Shown: positions 12,613 through 25,189, counted from the first letter of the stretch. The stretch is DNA of 64,000 nt from Hermodice carunculata (GCA_964020975.1 OZ026612.1:58621169-58685168), one strand, 5' to 3'. The notes: generated by a model not told the origin, from the letters alone. Numbers and translations are program-made.

Positions 12613-13027
12613 CTGAAAATGGAATGTCAAAATAAATGTGAGCTACATCTGTATGTATAGATTTCAATTTTACAGACTGGATCAGCATCATGTCTCCCAA
12701 AACCCCAAAGTACCACGTTCAAATGATTGTGTTAACACTGCCTAATGACAAATGTTTGTCCAGCCCTACTGTTTGTATTTTGTTTTTATTTACTTTTTTT
12801 CTTGGGGGTGTTATAGTATGGAACGATAATGTAAAGAAGTGATACACTTGACTACTTGTGGAGAACCTATGTCAGTAGACTGGCAGAAATCACCTGGAGA
12901 TTTTCAGAAAGACAGGTTATATGCCTGAATAAGAAAATGCACAACTGTGACCCTCCTTTTCTGAGAAAATGTTTATATTTGTATGACCCCTATTTGTTAG
13001 GAATTAGCTTGTATGTATATTTTTCTT

Positions 13028-13065
<38 letters not shown>

Positions 13066-13784
13066 TACTATGCAAGGAGCCTATATATACCCATAAGCTG
13101 AGTAAGTTCGTAACAAGGATTGTTACCAAGTCTACACGTGTTGGCATATAGGGATGGTCCAATTATCATAATTGGCTTATCCGTATCTTCTGCAGCCTAC
13201 GAAAAGAAAAAAAAACCAAGAGGACCATGATGGTGCTGTGCCCAGCTGACAGGCAGCTAGAGCACCACAACTTAATATGTGCTGCAACAAGACTTGAGTC
13301 ACTTGATTAACGAGATCAAAGTCATGGTGCAAATATTTCTCAACTTATCATGTGAACGGTAAAATTCACATATTAAAGTGGCATGGCACTGTTACATTTG
13401 GAATGAGGTCATGGTCACCCACATATTGTGCAAGTCTGGCCTTTCCTCAGACATCCAACATGTGCAGCATCAAGGGTTACGGTCAAATAGTTCTCAAGTT
13501 ATCAAGTCAACAATGAAATTCGAGTAAGTGGCCCCATACCCTTTGGAATGGGGTCAAGGTGACTCATATGTTGTGTAAGTCTGGTCTTCACTAAGGACAA
13601 CTTGTGCGGGGCAGCGGGGGTGGGGGTGGGGGTGGAGAGTCCTCTGAAGTTCCAGGGTTTTAATGCATTTAAGGGGGCATAAACTGCTTTTTTCTGTCAA
13701 TAAAAAAACAGTGGCTCCTCTCTAAGGCACCCAAAATGCAGCGTAAAAGTGGCCTTATAAGAGGGGTAGCCTCTTCTAGAGGGG

Positions 13785-13786
<2 letters not shown>
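12613..13786. other. Non-coding; contains a (CT)n tract
   Basis: A (TC)n microsatellite lies at about 13,027-13,058 and a G-rich stretch at 13,605-13,640. Near 13,750 and again near 13,990, 25,120 and 26,080 occur variants of 'gag(a)ggg(g)acctct', a short recurrent motif. No exon is supported. Confidence 0.5.
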
Positions 13787-13829
<43 letters not shown>

Positions 13830-13850
13830 ATGCACAACTGTAATCCAATG

Positions 13851-13916
<66 letters not shown>

Positions 13917-13933
13917 CATTGGATTACAGTTGT
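13787..13933. repeat. AT microsatellites enclosing a perfect palindrome
   Basis: A first (AT)n tract at 13,787-13,826 is followed by 'acaactgtaatccaatgtta' (from 13,834), a second (AT)n tract, and the exact reverse complement of that arm ending at 13,933. The arms of 20 bp plus the self-complementary AT core form one long cruciform-capable palindrome of about 100 bp. Confidence 0.9.
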
Positions 13934-15280
13934 AACAGTGGGTGTATATATATATAAAATAAAAAGTTACACTTTCTGCATAAGAATGGTGATTTTTCAA
14001 GAGGAGTGGCCTCTGGTGAGAGGGGCCGTATACAGGGTACCACTGCAAGAGATATTATGTCTGTTTTGTTTTTTAGGGGGGGGGAGCGCACGCTCCCAGT
14101 CTCCCCCTCCCCCCAGTAAATCTGCAACTGACCTGATCACAAGCAAGAGATTAATATATGTTCCAAGCTTATAATACAACTGTCACAATGGATGCAAACC
14201 ATTGTGGGGTGATTAGACAATGCAGAGACGCTTTGCAGTTCAAGTTTTGCATATCTATACTTACCAAAGTATTTCAAGTATGGATTCATAAAAAAAAAAT
14301 CTTCAGTTTGAGTACCAATATCTGCAGAAATTTTCATTAGCTTATTTAGTCTGATGCCCCCCTCCAAAAAAAAAACAACAAACAAACAAACAAACAAACA
14401 AACAAAAAACCCTGTGTTTGAGGGTCATGAAAATGTGTTAAAACACTGCTGTATACCTAATGCACAACAATGCAATACCTAGCAAGAGACTTTGGCAGAG
14501 TCTGAGTAGCTAGACTGACACCAGAGCAGCAAGCCTGACACTTCCTGCTCAGCCATGCAGTGGCAGCTTAGCTTACAGTACCACACAAGTAAGGTGTCAA
14601 ACTAACAGCTTGGGTTTGGCCCACCAACACAAATAACTGTTGAATGGGAGATTAAGAGGTTTACTCATTTTCAAAATCCTGCGACTTTAAAAAAGTAAAA
14701 ATTAAAAAAAGGGACAATACCTGAAATTAGTGGAAATTTCTACCAATTTAAGTGGCTGTCTCTCATTTGGTATTGACTGAGACTATGAAATATTTCCTAC
14801 ATGTAGTCTCAGGTATTGACTTTTTATTATACTTTTTTAATTATTATCTGTCCCTTAGGGTCTCATGGAAATGTCACTGGAATGACCATTGAATGTTATA
14901 CATCTCTGTATAATATATAAACCCTCCAAACAAAAGAGCAAACACACGATGCATTTCTCAAAAAATCACACATATCTGTAGGTATTATTTTGTTACAATG
15001 TAATGTGCACTCAATTTACCAATGTAGCTGAGTTGATATACATTACACCTTGCACATTTCCTAATTATACAGTATATTATCAACATCCAGAGAAGCACTG
15101 TGTTTTTACAATATGAAACAAATCTTCATGAATAATACAGACTAATATTGCCACTGACTTTAGCTTAACAACCTGCCATATCAAATACACAAGATATGGT
15201 ACTCATGGACAGTATATTGGTAAATATCCAAAGAATATCCCAGCATGTCATATGTCCATTGTGAAAGGCAAGTATGTAAG
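13934..15280. other. Non-coding; short AAAC repeat
   Basis: Contains a G/C-rich stretch near 14,078-14,115 and a short (AAAC)n tract at about 14,378-14,405. No reading frame or RNA gene is supportable. Confidence 0.5.
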
Positions 15281-15284
15281 TAAG

Positions 15285-15351
<67 letters not shown>

Positions 15352-15370
15352 AAAAATAAAAAAAATAAAA
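15281..15370. repeat. (AAAT)n microsatellite
   Basis: About 20 tetranucleotide units, degenerating at the 3' end into A-rich sequence. Confidence 0.97.
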
Positions 15371-15481
15371 AGGAAAAAGGAACTGGGTCATCTATGTGTG
15401 CATGATGGCAGGGCGTGGGATGAGGCCATGTTCTTGGCCTGTTAATATTTTCAGCATGCTTTTTTTCTTTTTTAGCACTAT

Positions 15482-15546
15482 CAAAAACTCCTCCTTTGTG
15501 ATCACCATATTAGTCTAATATGGTGATCACAAAGGAGGACTTTTTG
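15482..15546. repeat. Near-perfect palindrome with a one-base spacer
   Basis: Arms of 25 bp (15,489-15,513 and 15,515-15,539) are exact reverse complements around a single T. With one mismatch the pairing extends to 32 bp per arm. The arm contains 'tttgtgatcaccatattag'. It is not followed by a classical U-run terminator and no transcript context is visible. Confidence 0.95.
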
Positions 15547-16439
15547 TGTTTTTGTAATTTCTCAGTCATTAGTCTTTTGTAGCTATTATGGGACCACTTT
15601 GTGTATCTCTGATATGGATGTTACTGATACTCCACATGAATATTGTGCATTTGTCTGAATTGAATTGGATTGAAAAAGGTCCATGATGACAGGAACACAT
15701 TTTCAAGATACCAGCAAACATTGGATGAGCAGAAACTACAAACTTCATCCCAAATATATGTCAGGGGCCATTCAACAATGTCAATATTTTCCCATTAGAA
15801 CACAGTCAGGAGCAGGGGGGGGGAGCAAAGGCCTTCATAGAGTATGCTTTTTTTCTGTGCATAAAAATGTTCACCCATTTGCCATGGAGCAAATTTGGTC
15901 CTGTTCAACATCTTTTATTAATGTATATGCAAAATGAACCTCTGCACAGTACTTAGCTTAATTCAATGATACATTTCAATTATTACGTGTAATCCAAACA
16001 CCTCTCAGCAATTATTTGGACCTTTTTTCAGTTTAAGTTTCCCTTTAATATGACTAACATGCTTGTTGAAATATACAACCATAACAAAAGAAATGTTTAA
16101 TATGTACGGAATTACTTCTGTTTATATTTGGCCATGACTTTTTCATACTATCAGAGTTAGTGTATTAGACTGTTCATTTACTTGTTTTTTTAAAGTTCTT
16201 AGGTTTTTGTTGCAACATTTTGCATGATTCGTTGGATCAAATTTAACAAATCAAAGAAGAAATGAACAAAAATCATCTGGATCGAAAGGCATGTATGCAC
16301 ACACATTAAATGGAAAAACTTAAATAATAAGCCCTTGTGGGCTGATAATGATATCTCTGGTGGACAACTACAATATACAAGTATCACCTGGTGGTTAAAT
16401 TTAAAAACAACTCACCTGGTTGAAAACCTGGCGGTTAAC
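15547..16439. other. Non-coding, nothing recognised
   Basis: AT-rich DNA. Short open frames (15,683-15,937 and 16,199-16,387) lack any domain or splice support. Confidence 0.5.
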
Positions 16440-19400
16440 TGTAGCTTGCACCCCTAAATTGGCCACAGAGGGCAGCACAGGGTATAATGTCTAATGACCA
16501 GCACTGTAAGATTTGGCTTGACCAGAGTGGTGGAATTTATTGAGCTTGGGCGGCATGCTAAGCCTAACATAGATGTGGCAGACCGTATTTGTAACAGGTG
16601 TGGATTCGGTGTAGTTGATGATGAAATTCACTTTTTGATAGATTGCCCTGCATTTGTTACAGAGAGATATAAATTATTTTCTGTTATTAGTACTCACATC
16701 AATAGTTTTGCTCATCTTGACTCACTCAATAAATTTATCTCGGTCATGTCTAGTAAATGCCCAGAGGTAAACTTTAATTTGGGGAAATTTTTATACAAAT
16801 GTTTGCCAAAGTAGTCAGCTAGTCCTTTGTAATCTGTCCATATTTTAACTTTTTACTTAAATACGGGTGCTGTTATTTTATGTTATAATACTCCCTGCTG
16901 CCAAGTGTGACCCTGACTTGTGTAGCTGAGTATTTGGTTCTCAGGTGCTGCCAATATGTATTTTTGATCTGTGTAAGCCAACTTGGTTAGAATAGAGTTA
17001 TTGATATTACCTCTCTAGCATTTATATTGTAGATATGTATGTAAGTAGGTAGGCAGGTAGGTTTGTACGTCGATCTTCTATTATGCTGTCAATATGCGAC
17101 TGTATACAGGTCATTTAATCTTGTAATCTAGTTTTGTTTGTACAATACCATTGTATCATGTTTGTATTATGACTGATGAGTCAATACTGACTCCTTTTCT
17201 GCCAATAAAAATTACTACTACTACTACTACTGTGGTAGGCTAAAATCCGTTACATATAATTTTAATTCAGATTTTGCCATCACAAAATAGAATGATTTGA
17301 ATGATTTATTTTGGGCATATTTTTTTTCCGGGGTGGTCGGAAATTTTAAGATGATATTGGGTGCGGACAGGTGAAAATCCAACATGACTGCATTCAGGTG
17401 GGGAAAAGTCAAAAGTTTGGTGTTCATCATATATGTTAATGCCTCTTATTTTGTAAGTCAGACTTGAACTTAATTGGTGAGCATCGTCTTCACTAAAGTT
17501 AAAGCTCTTACTCTCAGATACGCCAGGCTGTGTTATAATGGCCGCCTATGAGAAATTCAATTTAGTGGTGCCATCTAAACGGCAAACTGGTGCTCAGAGG
17601 TGAATCTTTAAAAGAGGCCTTCAAGTTACAATTTATGCCTCCAAAGTTCACTTTGTCACCTGACTCTGTAATTACAGAAATTCTTACATGGCTATCTTTG
17701 TATGTTATGACAGCAGAAAAAAAATAAATTTACGTCTATGATGTACAATGGGCTATAATGACGGCGTATGATGTATTCACTGAAATACGCGATTTTTCTT
17801 TACAATTTCGACCAGAACATAGAATGAGTGACGTTTAATTGGCATTCAGGTACAATTGATTAAGCTAGAAGATGTTGCAATTACATATAAATGATTTCCA
17901 AATAAAAATGTGCTCAATTCTAACTTCTCACCTGGCACCTTTCAAAACAACAGAAATGCGGTCTAAATGATCCAGTTTGAAGATCAAAACTGAGGGAAGT
18001 AGCAAGCTCATCACAACGACCTTCATGTTCTTTCATGAGGGATTTGAGTTAGTGAAATAGGGATAACAACAAGTACTTGTCATCAAAATATTTGTTTTAT
18101 GACAGCAGCACAAGGACATGTTTTTCCATCCAAGAAACTTCATTTTTAGGGGTAGGGGGTACAATGGAGTTCAATAAAGCTTCACTCACCAGAATTTTTG
18201 TGTCAAAAAATAGTTCATTGCCACAGACAGACATCATTTGCACTATGCAAGTGAAAAAGAAAGGAAATGAAACGACATCTAACCAAAAAATAATGTTTTT
18301 TAGTGTTTTGGGAGGGTAAGCAGAATATGTCCAAAATTGCACGAGATCCACTGCGGCATAACATTGTAACAGCTTGATATTTCAAGAACGGAAGCAGTCA
18401 GGAGATCATTTTTCCACAGACATACTTATATGTGATAGAGCATGGTATACGTACAATTACATAAATGTTGCAAAAAGTAGAGGTCCCCTTAAATGGCAAA
18501 CTGGTGCTCAGAGGTGAATTTTTTAATTAGGCCTTCAAGTTATAACTTATGCCTCCAAAGTGCACCTTGTCACCTGACTTTGGAATTACAGAAATTCTAA
18601 CAAGGCTATCTTTGTAAGTTAGGACAGCAAAAAAAATAAATTTACGTCTATGATGTACAATGGGCTATAATAATGGCGTATTATATATTCACTGATATAC
18701 ACGATTTTTCTTTATAATTTCGACCAGAAGATAGAATGAGTGACGTTTAATTGGTATGCAGGTACAATTGATTAAGCTAGACGATGTTGCAATTACATAT
18801 AAATGATTTCCAAATAAAAATGCGCTCAACTCTAACTTCTCACCTGGCACCTTTCAAAACAACAGAAATGCATCCTAAATGGTCAAGTTTGAAGATCAAA
18901 ACTGAGGGTAGTAGCAAGCTCATCACAACGACCTTCATGTTATTTCATGAGGACATTGAGTTAGTGAAATAGGGATAACAACAAGTAATTGTCATTAGAA
19001 AATATTTGTTTCATGATAGCAGCACAAGGACATGTTTTTCCATCTAAGAAACTTCATTTTTAGGGGTAGGGGGTACAATGGGGTCTTCACTCACGAGAGT
19101 TTTTGTGTCAAAAACAGTTCATTGCCACAAACACACATCATTTGCACTATGCAAGTGAAAAAGAAAAAAAGTGAAACGACATCTAAGCAAAAAATAATGT
19201 TTTTTAGTGTGTTGGGAGGGTAAGCAGAAAATGTCCAAAATGCATCAAAATCCACTGTGGCATAACATTGTAAGAGCTTGATACTTCAAGAACAGAAGCA
19301 GTCAGGAAATTATTTTTCCACAGACATACATATATGTGATAGTACATTGTATATGTACAATTACATAAATCTTGCAAAATTAGAGGTCCCCTTTAGGTTG

Positions 19401-19837
19401 CACCCCTACATTGGCCACAGAGGGCAGCACAAAGGTATAATGTCTAATGACCAGCACTGAAAGATTTGGCTTGACCAAGGTTGTGGAATTTGTAGTAGGC
19501 TAAAATGCATTACATATAATTTTAATTCAGATTTTGCCATCACGAAATAGAGTGATTTGAATAATTTATTTTGGGCATATTTTTTTTCCGGGGTGGTCGG
19601 AAATTTTAAGATGATATTGGGTGCGGACAGGTGAAAATCCAACATGACTGCGTTCAGGTGGGGTAAAGTCAAAAGTTTTGAGTTCATCATATATGTTTAT
19701 GCCTCTTATTTTGTAAGTCAGACTTGAACTTAATTGGTGAGCATAGTCTTCATTAAAGTTAAAGCTCTTACTCTCAGATACGCCAGGATGTGTTATAATG
19801 GCCGCCTATGGGAAATTCGATTTAGTGGTACCACCTG
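16440..19837. repeat. Local duplication complex with order D-E-E'-D'
   Basis: Segment E is a direct tandem pair with a period near 910 bp: 'ggcaaactggtgctcagagg' occurs at about 17,580 and 18,494, and homology runs to about 19,390 with several percent divergence. This pair is flanked by two direct copies of segment D, at about 16,445-17,575 and 19,388-19,837, which share 'ttggccacagagggcagcac' near their starts and 'ggccgcctatg' near their ends. D contains a LINE insertion that D' lacks. The unit encodes no recognisable protein; small frames such as 19,406-19,690 and 17,227-17,430 exist only because the DNA is duplicated. Confidence 0.88.
16539..17231 (+). mobile_element. 5'-truncated LINE 3' end with (TAC)n tail
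   Basis: The segment begins inside an ORF2 tail, reading IELGRHAKPNIDVADRICNR, then CGFGVVDDEIHFLIDCPAF. This gives C-x2-C ... H-x4-C, the zinc-binding motif at the end of LINE ORF2. The frame stays open to a stop after KCLPK near 16,814. A 3' untranslated region of about 400 bp ends in 'ccaataaaaattac' plus five to six TAC units at 17,213-17,231. Both borders are fixed by the empty site in the duplicate at about 19,490, where 'gtggaattt' is followed directly by 'gtagtaggctaaaa'. I see no clear target-site duplication. Confidence 0.87.
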
Positions 19838-21754
19838 TAGAACCATCTCACTTGGTGGTCTAATGAGGCAACATTTTGTACCCTGGTGGTCAAAGATTGA
19901 ACAACAAGTACCAATTGCCCAGAAAGAATACATGTATATCTTTACAAGTTACTAAGTTATTTAATGGGTTGGATTAGTTGTGTTGTTTTTGTTTTGTTTT
20001 CACTCAAAGGCTCAATATATATGGAAGTACTTGTGTAGTACATATGGCAATGATTCTGTGATAGTATTAAATCATAGTTTAAGGCAGTTCATTTGCTCAC
20101 TTTGGAACATATTTTGCAACAAACACATTGTATCATTTCATGCCAGTTGGTTTATAAAAGGAAATGACTTCATCAAATTTGATTAATTTGAATTACACAA
20201 CAAAATGCTGTTTGAGTGACATGTTCAATGTCCACTATTTCGTGTAAGTAGGTCTATATATACAAGTTGTGCTCAGTTTGTAACTATTATTTGCTATCTT
20301 TATTTCATCTTATCATTTTGTTGTGGGGATGGACGGCAGGAAAATGGAAATTATGTACCAAATGATTGCAAACAATTTGGATGTATGTTAATACATTGAA
20401 TGAAGTATATTATCTCTAATATAACTTTTGTGGGAACAGGCAGGATTTGGTGTGTTTAAATGACTATTTATCAACGACATAATTGTCAGTCCATGAATTT
20501 CTGAACTGCCATGAGTGAAGTATACATTAAAATGCTTCATCAGATATGTCTCACCTTTATTTTGTTGTTGGTCTTAAGGGAAAGTAAACGTGACATGAGC
20601 CTTTTCCATAATCTACCTCTATGCTACAATTTTATCGATGTGTAGAATTTTGATTGAATTTTCATGCTTTTCAACGTAAGCCGGAATTTAACATTGTGGC
20701 AGGTTTGCATTAACAATACATGTTAACATTTTTGTAATATTAGATCAATCCAAATACAGTTACATTTTCAGCAAAAATAATATGGACTTTTTAAATTATT
20801 CATCAGTACAAGGGTACTGGTCACCTGTTGATGGTGCAGATAAAGGCTTCAATCTATGAAGAATAAATCAAAACCATGTTGCATTGCCATTAATGAAAAT
20901 AATTCTTCTTCATACTTCTAGATTCAATTTCATCTTTGACACAATCCATGATATAAAATGAATGAATTAACACATTTGAAATGGGAACTTTCTGGCATTA
21001 GGAAAAATTCGGTTCAGTATCATACATGTAATAAGGTTTAATTCACATTTACATGTACCAATTTCAACCTGGATTTGTCTGACATGATTAAAAACTAAGC
21101 AAAGGGGTCTGGCATCTTATGCATCATTATACATGATACTGAAAATACAAGAATATGTGACTTTGAATTTTGACACACTTTAATCTTGATGATTTTTTTT
21201 GCCATAATACCATTGCTTTGCGAAAGTCATTGCAGCAATCATGGAAAAAAGTCGTCAACATTCGAACCCGGAGAACAACTTTACTGGGCCCAAATCTTCC
21301 ACCTTTGCTAGTTATAACCATAGATTAGATTATTTGGCATATACTTTTTTCGAAATCAAGAACTGAAAAACCAAAGAAAGACCAAATCATTAGTATTATT
21401 GCCATTGGTACCCATGGTCGTATGGAAAAAAGTCGTCGTTACCGAAACCACGGGTCAATCTGTCCGTTATGCAGTCCATAGAAATACTGTTAATTGGACC
21501 TCCAAACGCCAATTTTTATGGCTGTAACAACGAAAATAACTATATTTCAGTTAACCGCCACTGAATATTACCATGAGCAAACACCAAAATCTGTAATAAT
21601 GATCGAAAACGTGAACTTGGAAAAGGGTCGTTCACTTCAACAATCTCCCCCGGAAGTTTTGATAATAACCACTATAACGCGCATGCGCAAGAAGTACCCA
21701 TCCGGTTGAGAAAAAGATCGCTGACGCCAACAAATACTTACGAGTTTTGTTTAC
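19838..21754. other. Non-coding, nothing recognised
   Basis: AT-rich DNA, becoming more GC- and CpG-rich at about 21,200-21,720, where 'gcgcatgcgcaag' occurs. This could be a regulatory or first-exon region, but no start codon, exon or RNA gene can be supported. Confidence 0.45.
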
Positions 21755-22308
21755 TACCTGGCGACCCATTCAGTCTGTCCCAGTGACATTTACAATTTAA
21801 TGATAAGGAAATCAACTTCATCTATTACATTACAAACTTTGTGATTATCTATCTTAGCCCATCTAGCCTGTCGCAGAGCGACTAAAATGGGAGCAACTTT
21901 ACAATGAGTACAAATGAGATCAAATTTACACAACCAGTCTCATTCCTTAAAAAGGGACCAATGGAACCCTAGAAGTTTTCAGTGCAATATGTACTGGTTG
22001 ATATCTCAACATACAAACATATATATACATAGACAAAATGATGTAGGCCTTGTACTGAACCTGGCAGGGAATACCGGTAATTGTAAATAAATTGAGTACT
22101 TCACTTGGGTATGTCCTGCGCAGTCAAGCAGGACTCCCAGTGCTGCTTAGACAGTTTTTAGGTGCTACATTTAGTAGGAGAGCCACGTGGACAGTTTAAG
22201 CACAAAGTTTTGTAATGTAGGCCTAATACATGTACTTGATTTGCTTCCCTATTTTATATTCTGTAAATGTCACTGGAACAGACTGAACGGGTCGCCAGGT
22301 AGGCATAC
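21755..22308. mobile_element. MITE-like element with inverted arms of about 100 bp
   Basis: The left end begins 'tacctggcgaccc' with 'gtgacatttacaa' further in; the right end (22,200-22,308) is its reverse complement, closing 'gggtcgccaggta'. Outer pairing is about 90 percent over 50 bp and weaker pairing continues to about 100 bp. The interior has no coding capacity. This architecture fits a non-autonomous DNA transposon or foldback element; the superfamily is unknown. Confidence 0.7.
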
Positions 22309-22894
22309 TTACAGTTTTTAGGTGCTACACTAGTGCTGCTTAAACAGTTTTTAGGTGCTACAATGGTGCTAGACCAACTTAGACAGTTCAAGCATTTTGT
22401 AAAACTTATAGAAAACTTTAGAAAATGTTGTATTATGCTGCCTTAAGACTTACTTTTTTAACACTCTGTCCGAATATCTGTAGTCGATAGTGTTACCACA
22501 GAATCATGGGATTACCTACCTCAAATACTAGTCAGTGTTGTTGTTGACTGTTAGGTATTCATATCTAGCCTGTGGATGATTGTATTAATTACCATATGAC
22601 AATAAGGTCAGAATTGACCTGGATGATTGTCAATAAAAGTTTTACTTACTTACTTACTTACTTTACTTTTTGACCCGTTAAGCAAATTGGGGTTGATAAT
22701 TTCGTGCAAAATATCATTTATAGATCTTTTAATATGTTCATAACAACATTTTTGTAAATTTGAAATGTTGTGTTGACAAAATAGCGAGTATAGTTAAGTA
22801 TTTTTGAAGAAGTAATGCCAAACATCTACATTGAAGTTTTTGCTTTCGGCTTCCTTTGGCATTTTATGAACTGTTTACTCTATCAATAACCCTA

Positions 22895-22895
<1 letters not shown>
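22309..22895. other. Non-coding; short repeats of 'acagtttttaggtgctac'
   Basis: The block 'cagtttttaggtgctac' occurs near 22,148, 22,310 and 22,345, both inside and just outside the right arm of the MITE-like element. A short (ACTT)n tract lies at about 22,640-22,665. Confidence 0.6.
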
Positions 22896-22925
<30 letters not shown>

Positions 22926-22935
22926 TGTATGTATG

Positions 22936-22996
<61 letters not shown>

Positions 22997-23053
22997 ATCT
23001 CTGTATCTATCTATCTATCTTTCTTTCTATCTATCTATCTATCTATCTATCGA

Positions 23054-23087
<34 letters not shown>
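22896..23087. repeat. Compound microsatellite (ATGT)n-(ATCT)n-(AT)n
   Basis: Three consecutive simple repeats. All the long tyrosine/serine/leucine-repeat frames across it are translation artefacts. Confidence 0.97.
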
Positions 23088-23088
<1 letters not shown>

Positions 23089-23124
23089 TGATTTGCTTAT
23101 GGCTACTTCTATTCCTTTGCTGCT

Positions 23125-24950
23125 ATTTTTAGCTCAGCTGACTTGTAAGTCAGCTGAGCTTATCTTATGGTCCTCCGTCCGTCGTCCGTCAACAATTCAC
23201 ATTTTTGACTTCTCCTCCAAAACCGTTAGCCAGATCCACTTCAAACTTGGTGCGGATGTGCCTTGGTTAAGTGTCTACCAAGTTTGTTCAAATGGTCACG
23301 GTCCAGTGATTCTGGGATTTTAAATGAATTTTTTGTTCTTTTTTGGGCAAATCTTAAAAAAAATCTTCTTCTCCGAAACCGCTGACCCAATTGCTTTGAT
23401 ATCACAAAGGAACAATTCCTGGGACTCCTAGTTCTTAATTTGCTCACCAGGTGGCACTGCAATTTTCCCCAATTTTTTATGAATTTAAATGTGTTATAGC
23501 TATTTTTGACTTCTTCTCCAGAACCGTCATGCAGAATACGCTGAAACAAGGTGGATATGTTCCTTGTAGAAGGGTCAAACAAATTTGTTCACTATGTGGG
23601 AATGCTGCAGATTCCTGATTTTTAACGATTTTTTTCAATTCGGGTACTTATCAGTCATTATGCAGCTTTCCTATTGATTACTATTGAAGTCAATGGACAT
23701 TCTAATGCTAATTCACATTTTCGACTTCTCCTCCAAAACCCTCATCCAGATTAACGTCAAACTTGGTTGCAATGTACCTTGGGTGGGTTTCTACCAGGCT
23801 ATTCAAATGGTCATGCTCCAGTAATTTTTGGATTTTTAATGATTTTTTGTTATTTTTTTGGACAAATGTTAAAAAATCTTTTTCTCCAAAACCACTTACC
23901 CAATTGTTTTGATATCACACTGAAAGACACCTAGGGACTCTCAGTTCTCAATTTGTTCACCAGGTGGCGCTGCAAATTTTTTCTAATTGTTTATGATTTT
24001 TTTTTTTTTTTTGTGTTATAGCTTTTCTCGACTTCTTCTCCAGAACCGTCATGCAGATTAAGCTTAAACGTGGTGGATATGTTCCTTGTGGAAGGGTGAA
24101 ACAATGTCGATCACTATGTGGGAATGCTGCGGATTCCTGGTGTTAAACGATTTTTTTCAATTCCGCTCCTTTTCGGTAAATGCACCTTTCCTATTGATTA
24201 CAATGTAAGTCAATGGGCATTCTAATGCAAATTTACATTTTCGACTTCTTCGTCACCCAGATTTATTTCAAACTTGATGGGGATATACCATGGGTGGGTG
24301 TCTACCAAGTTTGTTCCAATGGTCATGTTCCAATGAATTTTGGATTTTTAAATGATTTTTTTTTCAAAAATCTTTACAAAAGATTTAATAGGAAAGTTTA
24401 ACATGGGAATTTCTTGTAATAGCTATAACTTGAATAATTTTGGCCAGATTTACTTCAAACTTGGTGGGGATGTGCTTTTGGTGGATCTGTACTAAGTCTT
24501 TCCAAATGGTCACGCTCCAGTCATTTTTGGATTTTTTTTATAATTTTTTTTGGTTCTTTTTTGGGGCAAACCTTAAAAATTCCTCTCCTCTGAAACTGCT
24601 CACCCAATTGCTTTGATATCGTACATAGACACTCCCAGGGATACCTAGTTCCCAATTTGTTCACCAGGTGGCGCTGCAATTTTTTCCTAAGTTTTTAAAG
24701 AATTTTTTGTATGGTTTTGCTATTTTCCACTTGTTCTCAGAACCATCACTCAGATTAAGCTAAAATGTGATGGATATGTTCTTGTGGAAGGGTCAAGCAA
24801 AGTTGTTTACAAGGTGGTATTGTTTTGGATTCCTGATTTTTAAGGATTTTTTAATTCGGGTACTTATCGGTCAATGTAGCTATCTTATTGATTACTTATT
24901 TACTATATAAGTCAGTGGGCATTCTAATGCTACTTTACAGGATAACTGAC
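23125..24950 (+). repeat. Degenerate tandem array of the paired-CAGCTGA family
   Basis: The array opens with 'agctcagctgacttgtaag' / 'tcagctgagctt' and a 'ccgtccgtcgtccgtc' tract. It then repeats a unit of about 510 bp at roughly 23,200, 23,711 and 24,229, and a shortened one at about 24,413. Each unit carries two versions of 'gacttct(c/t)ctcc(a/g)aaacc', a 'cacc(a/c)aggtggcgctgcaat' block and an 'attctaatgc' block. Related copies lie at 11,100-11,770 and 46,571-46,790 on the opposite strand. No protein is encoded. Confidence 0.8.
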
Positions 24951-25189
24951 ACGAAATTTACTGTTTACTTGATAACTTGAGATCTGTTTTGAGTTAGTAC
25001 CGTGATGCTGCACATGTTAATGTTTCTATATAAAGGTCATGCTTAGACAGTACATGAATGACCTTGACCTCGTTTCTGGGGTCACAGTGTAACATACATG
25101 AATTTTAAGAAAGCTCGCGTTTCAAGAGGGGGACCTCTGGTGAAAGGGACCATAAAAGAGGGGGACCATTCTATATCCTCATGATACCC

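Noticed and set aside
21230-21310. tRNA-like B-box ('gggttcgaatg' on the minus strand)
   Set aside because: The flanking bases do not form a T-arm stem, and no acceptor or anticodon stem can be drawn.
22856-23323. 155-codon frame with Tyr/Leu/Ser repeats
   Set aside because: Driven by (ATGT)n, (ATCT)n and (AT)n tracts continuing into an interspersed repeat; no domain.
24213-24401. Short frames repeated in the 23-25 kb array and in 11 kb
   Set aside because: They recur because the non-coding repeat unit recurs; they are interrupted at different places in each unit.
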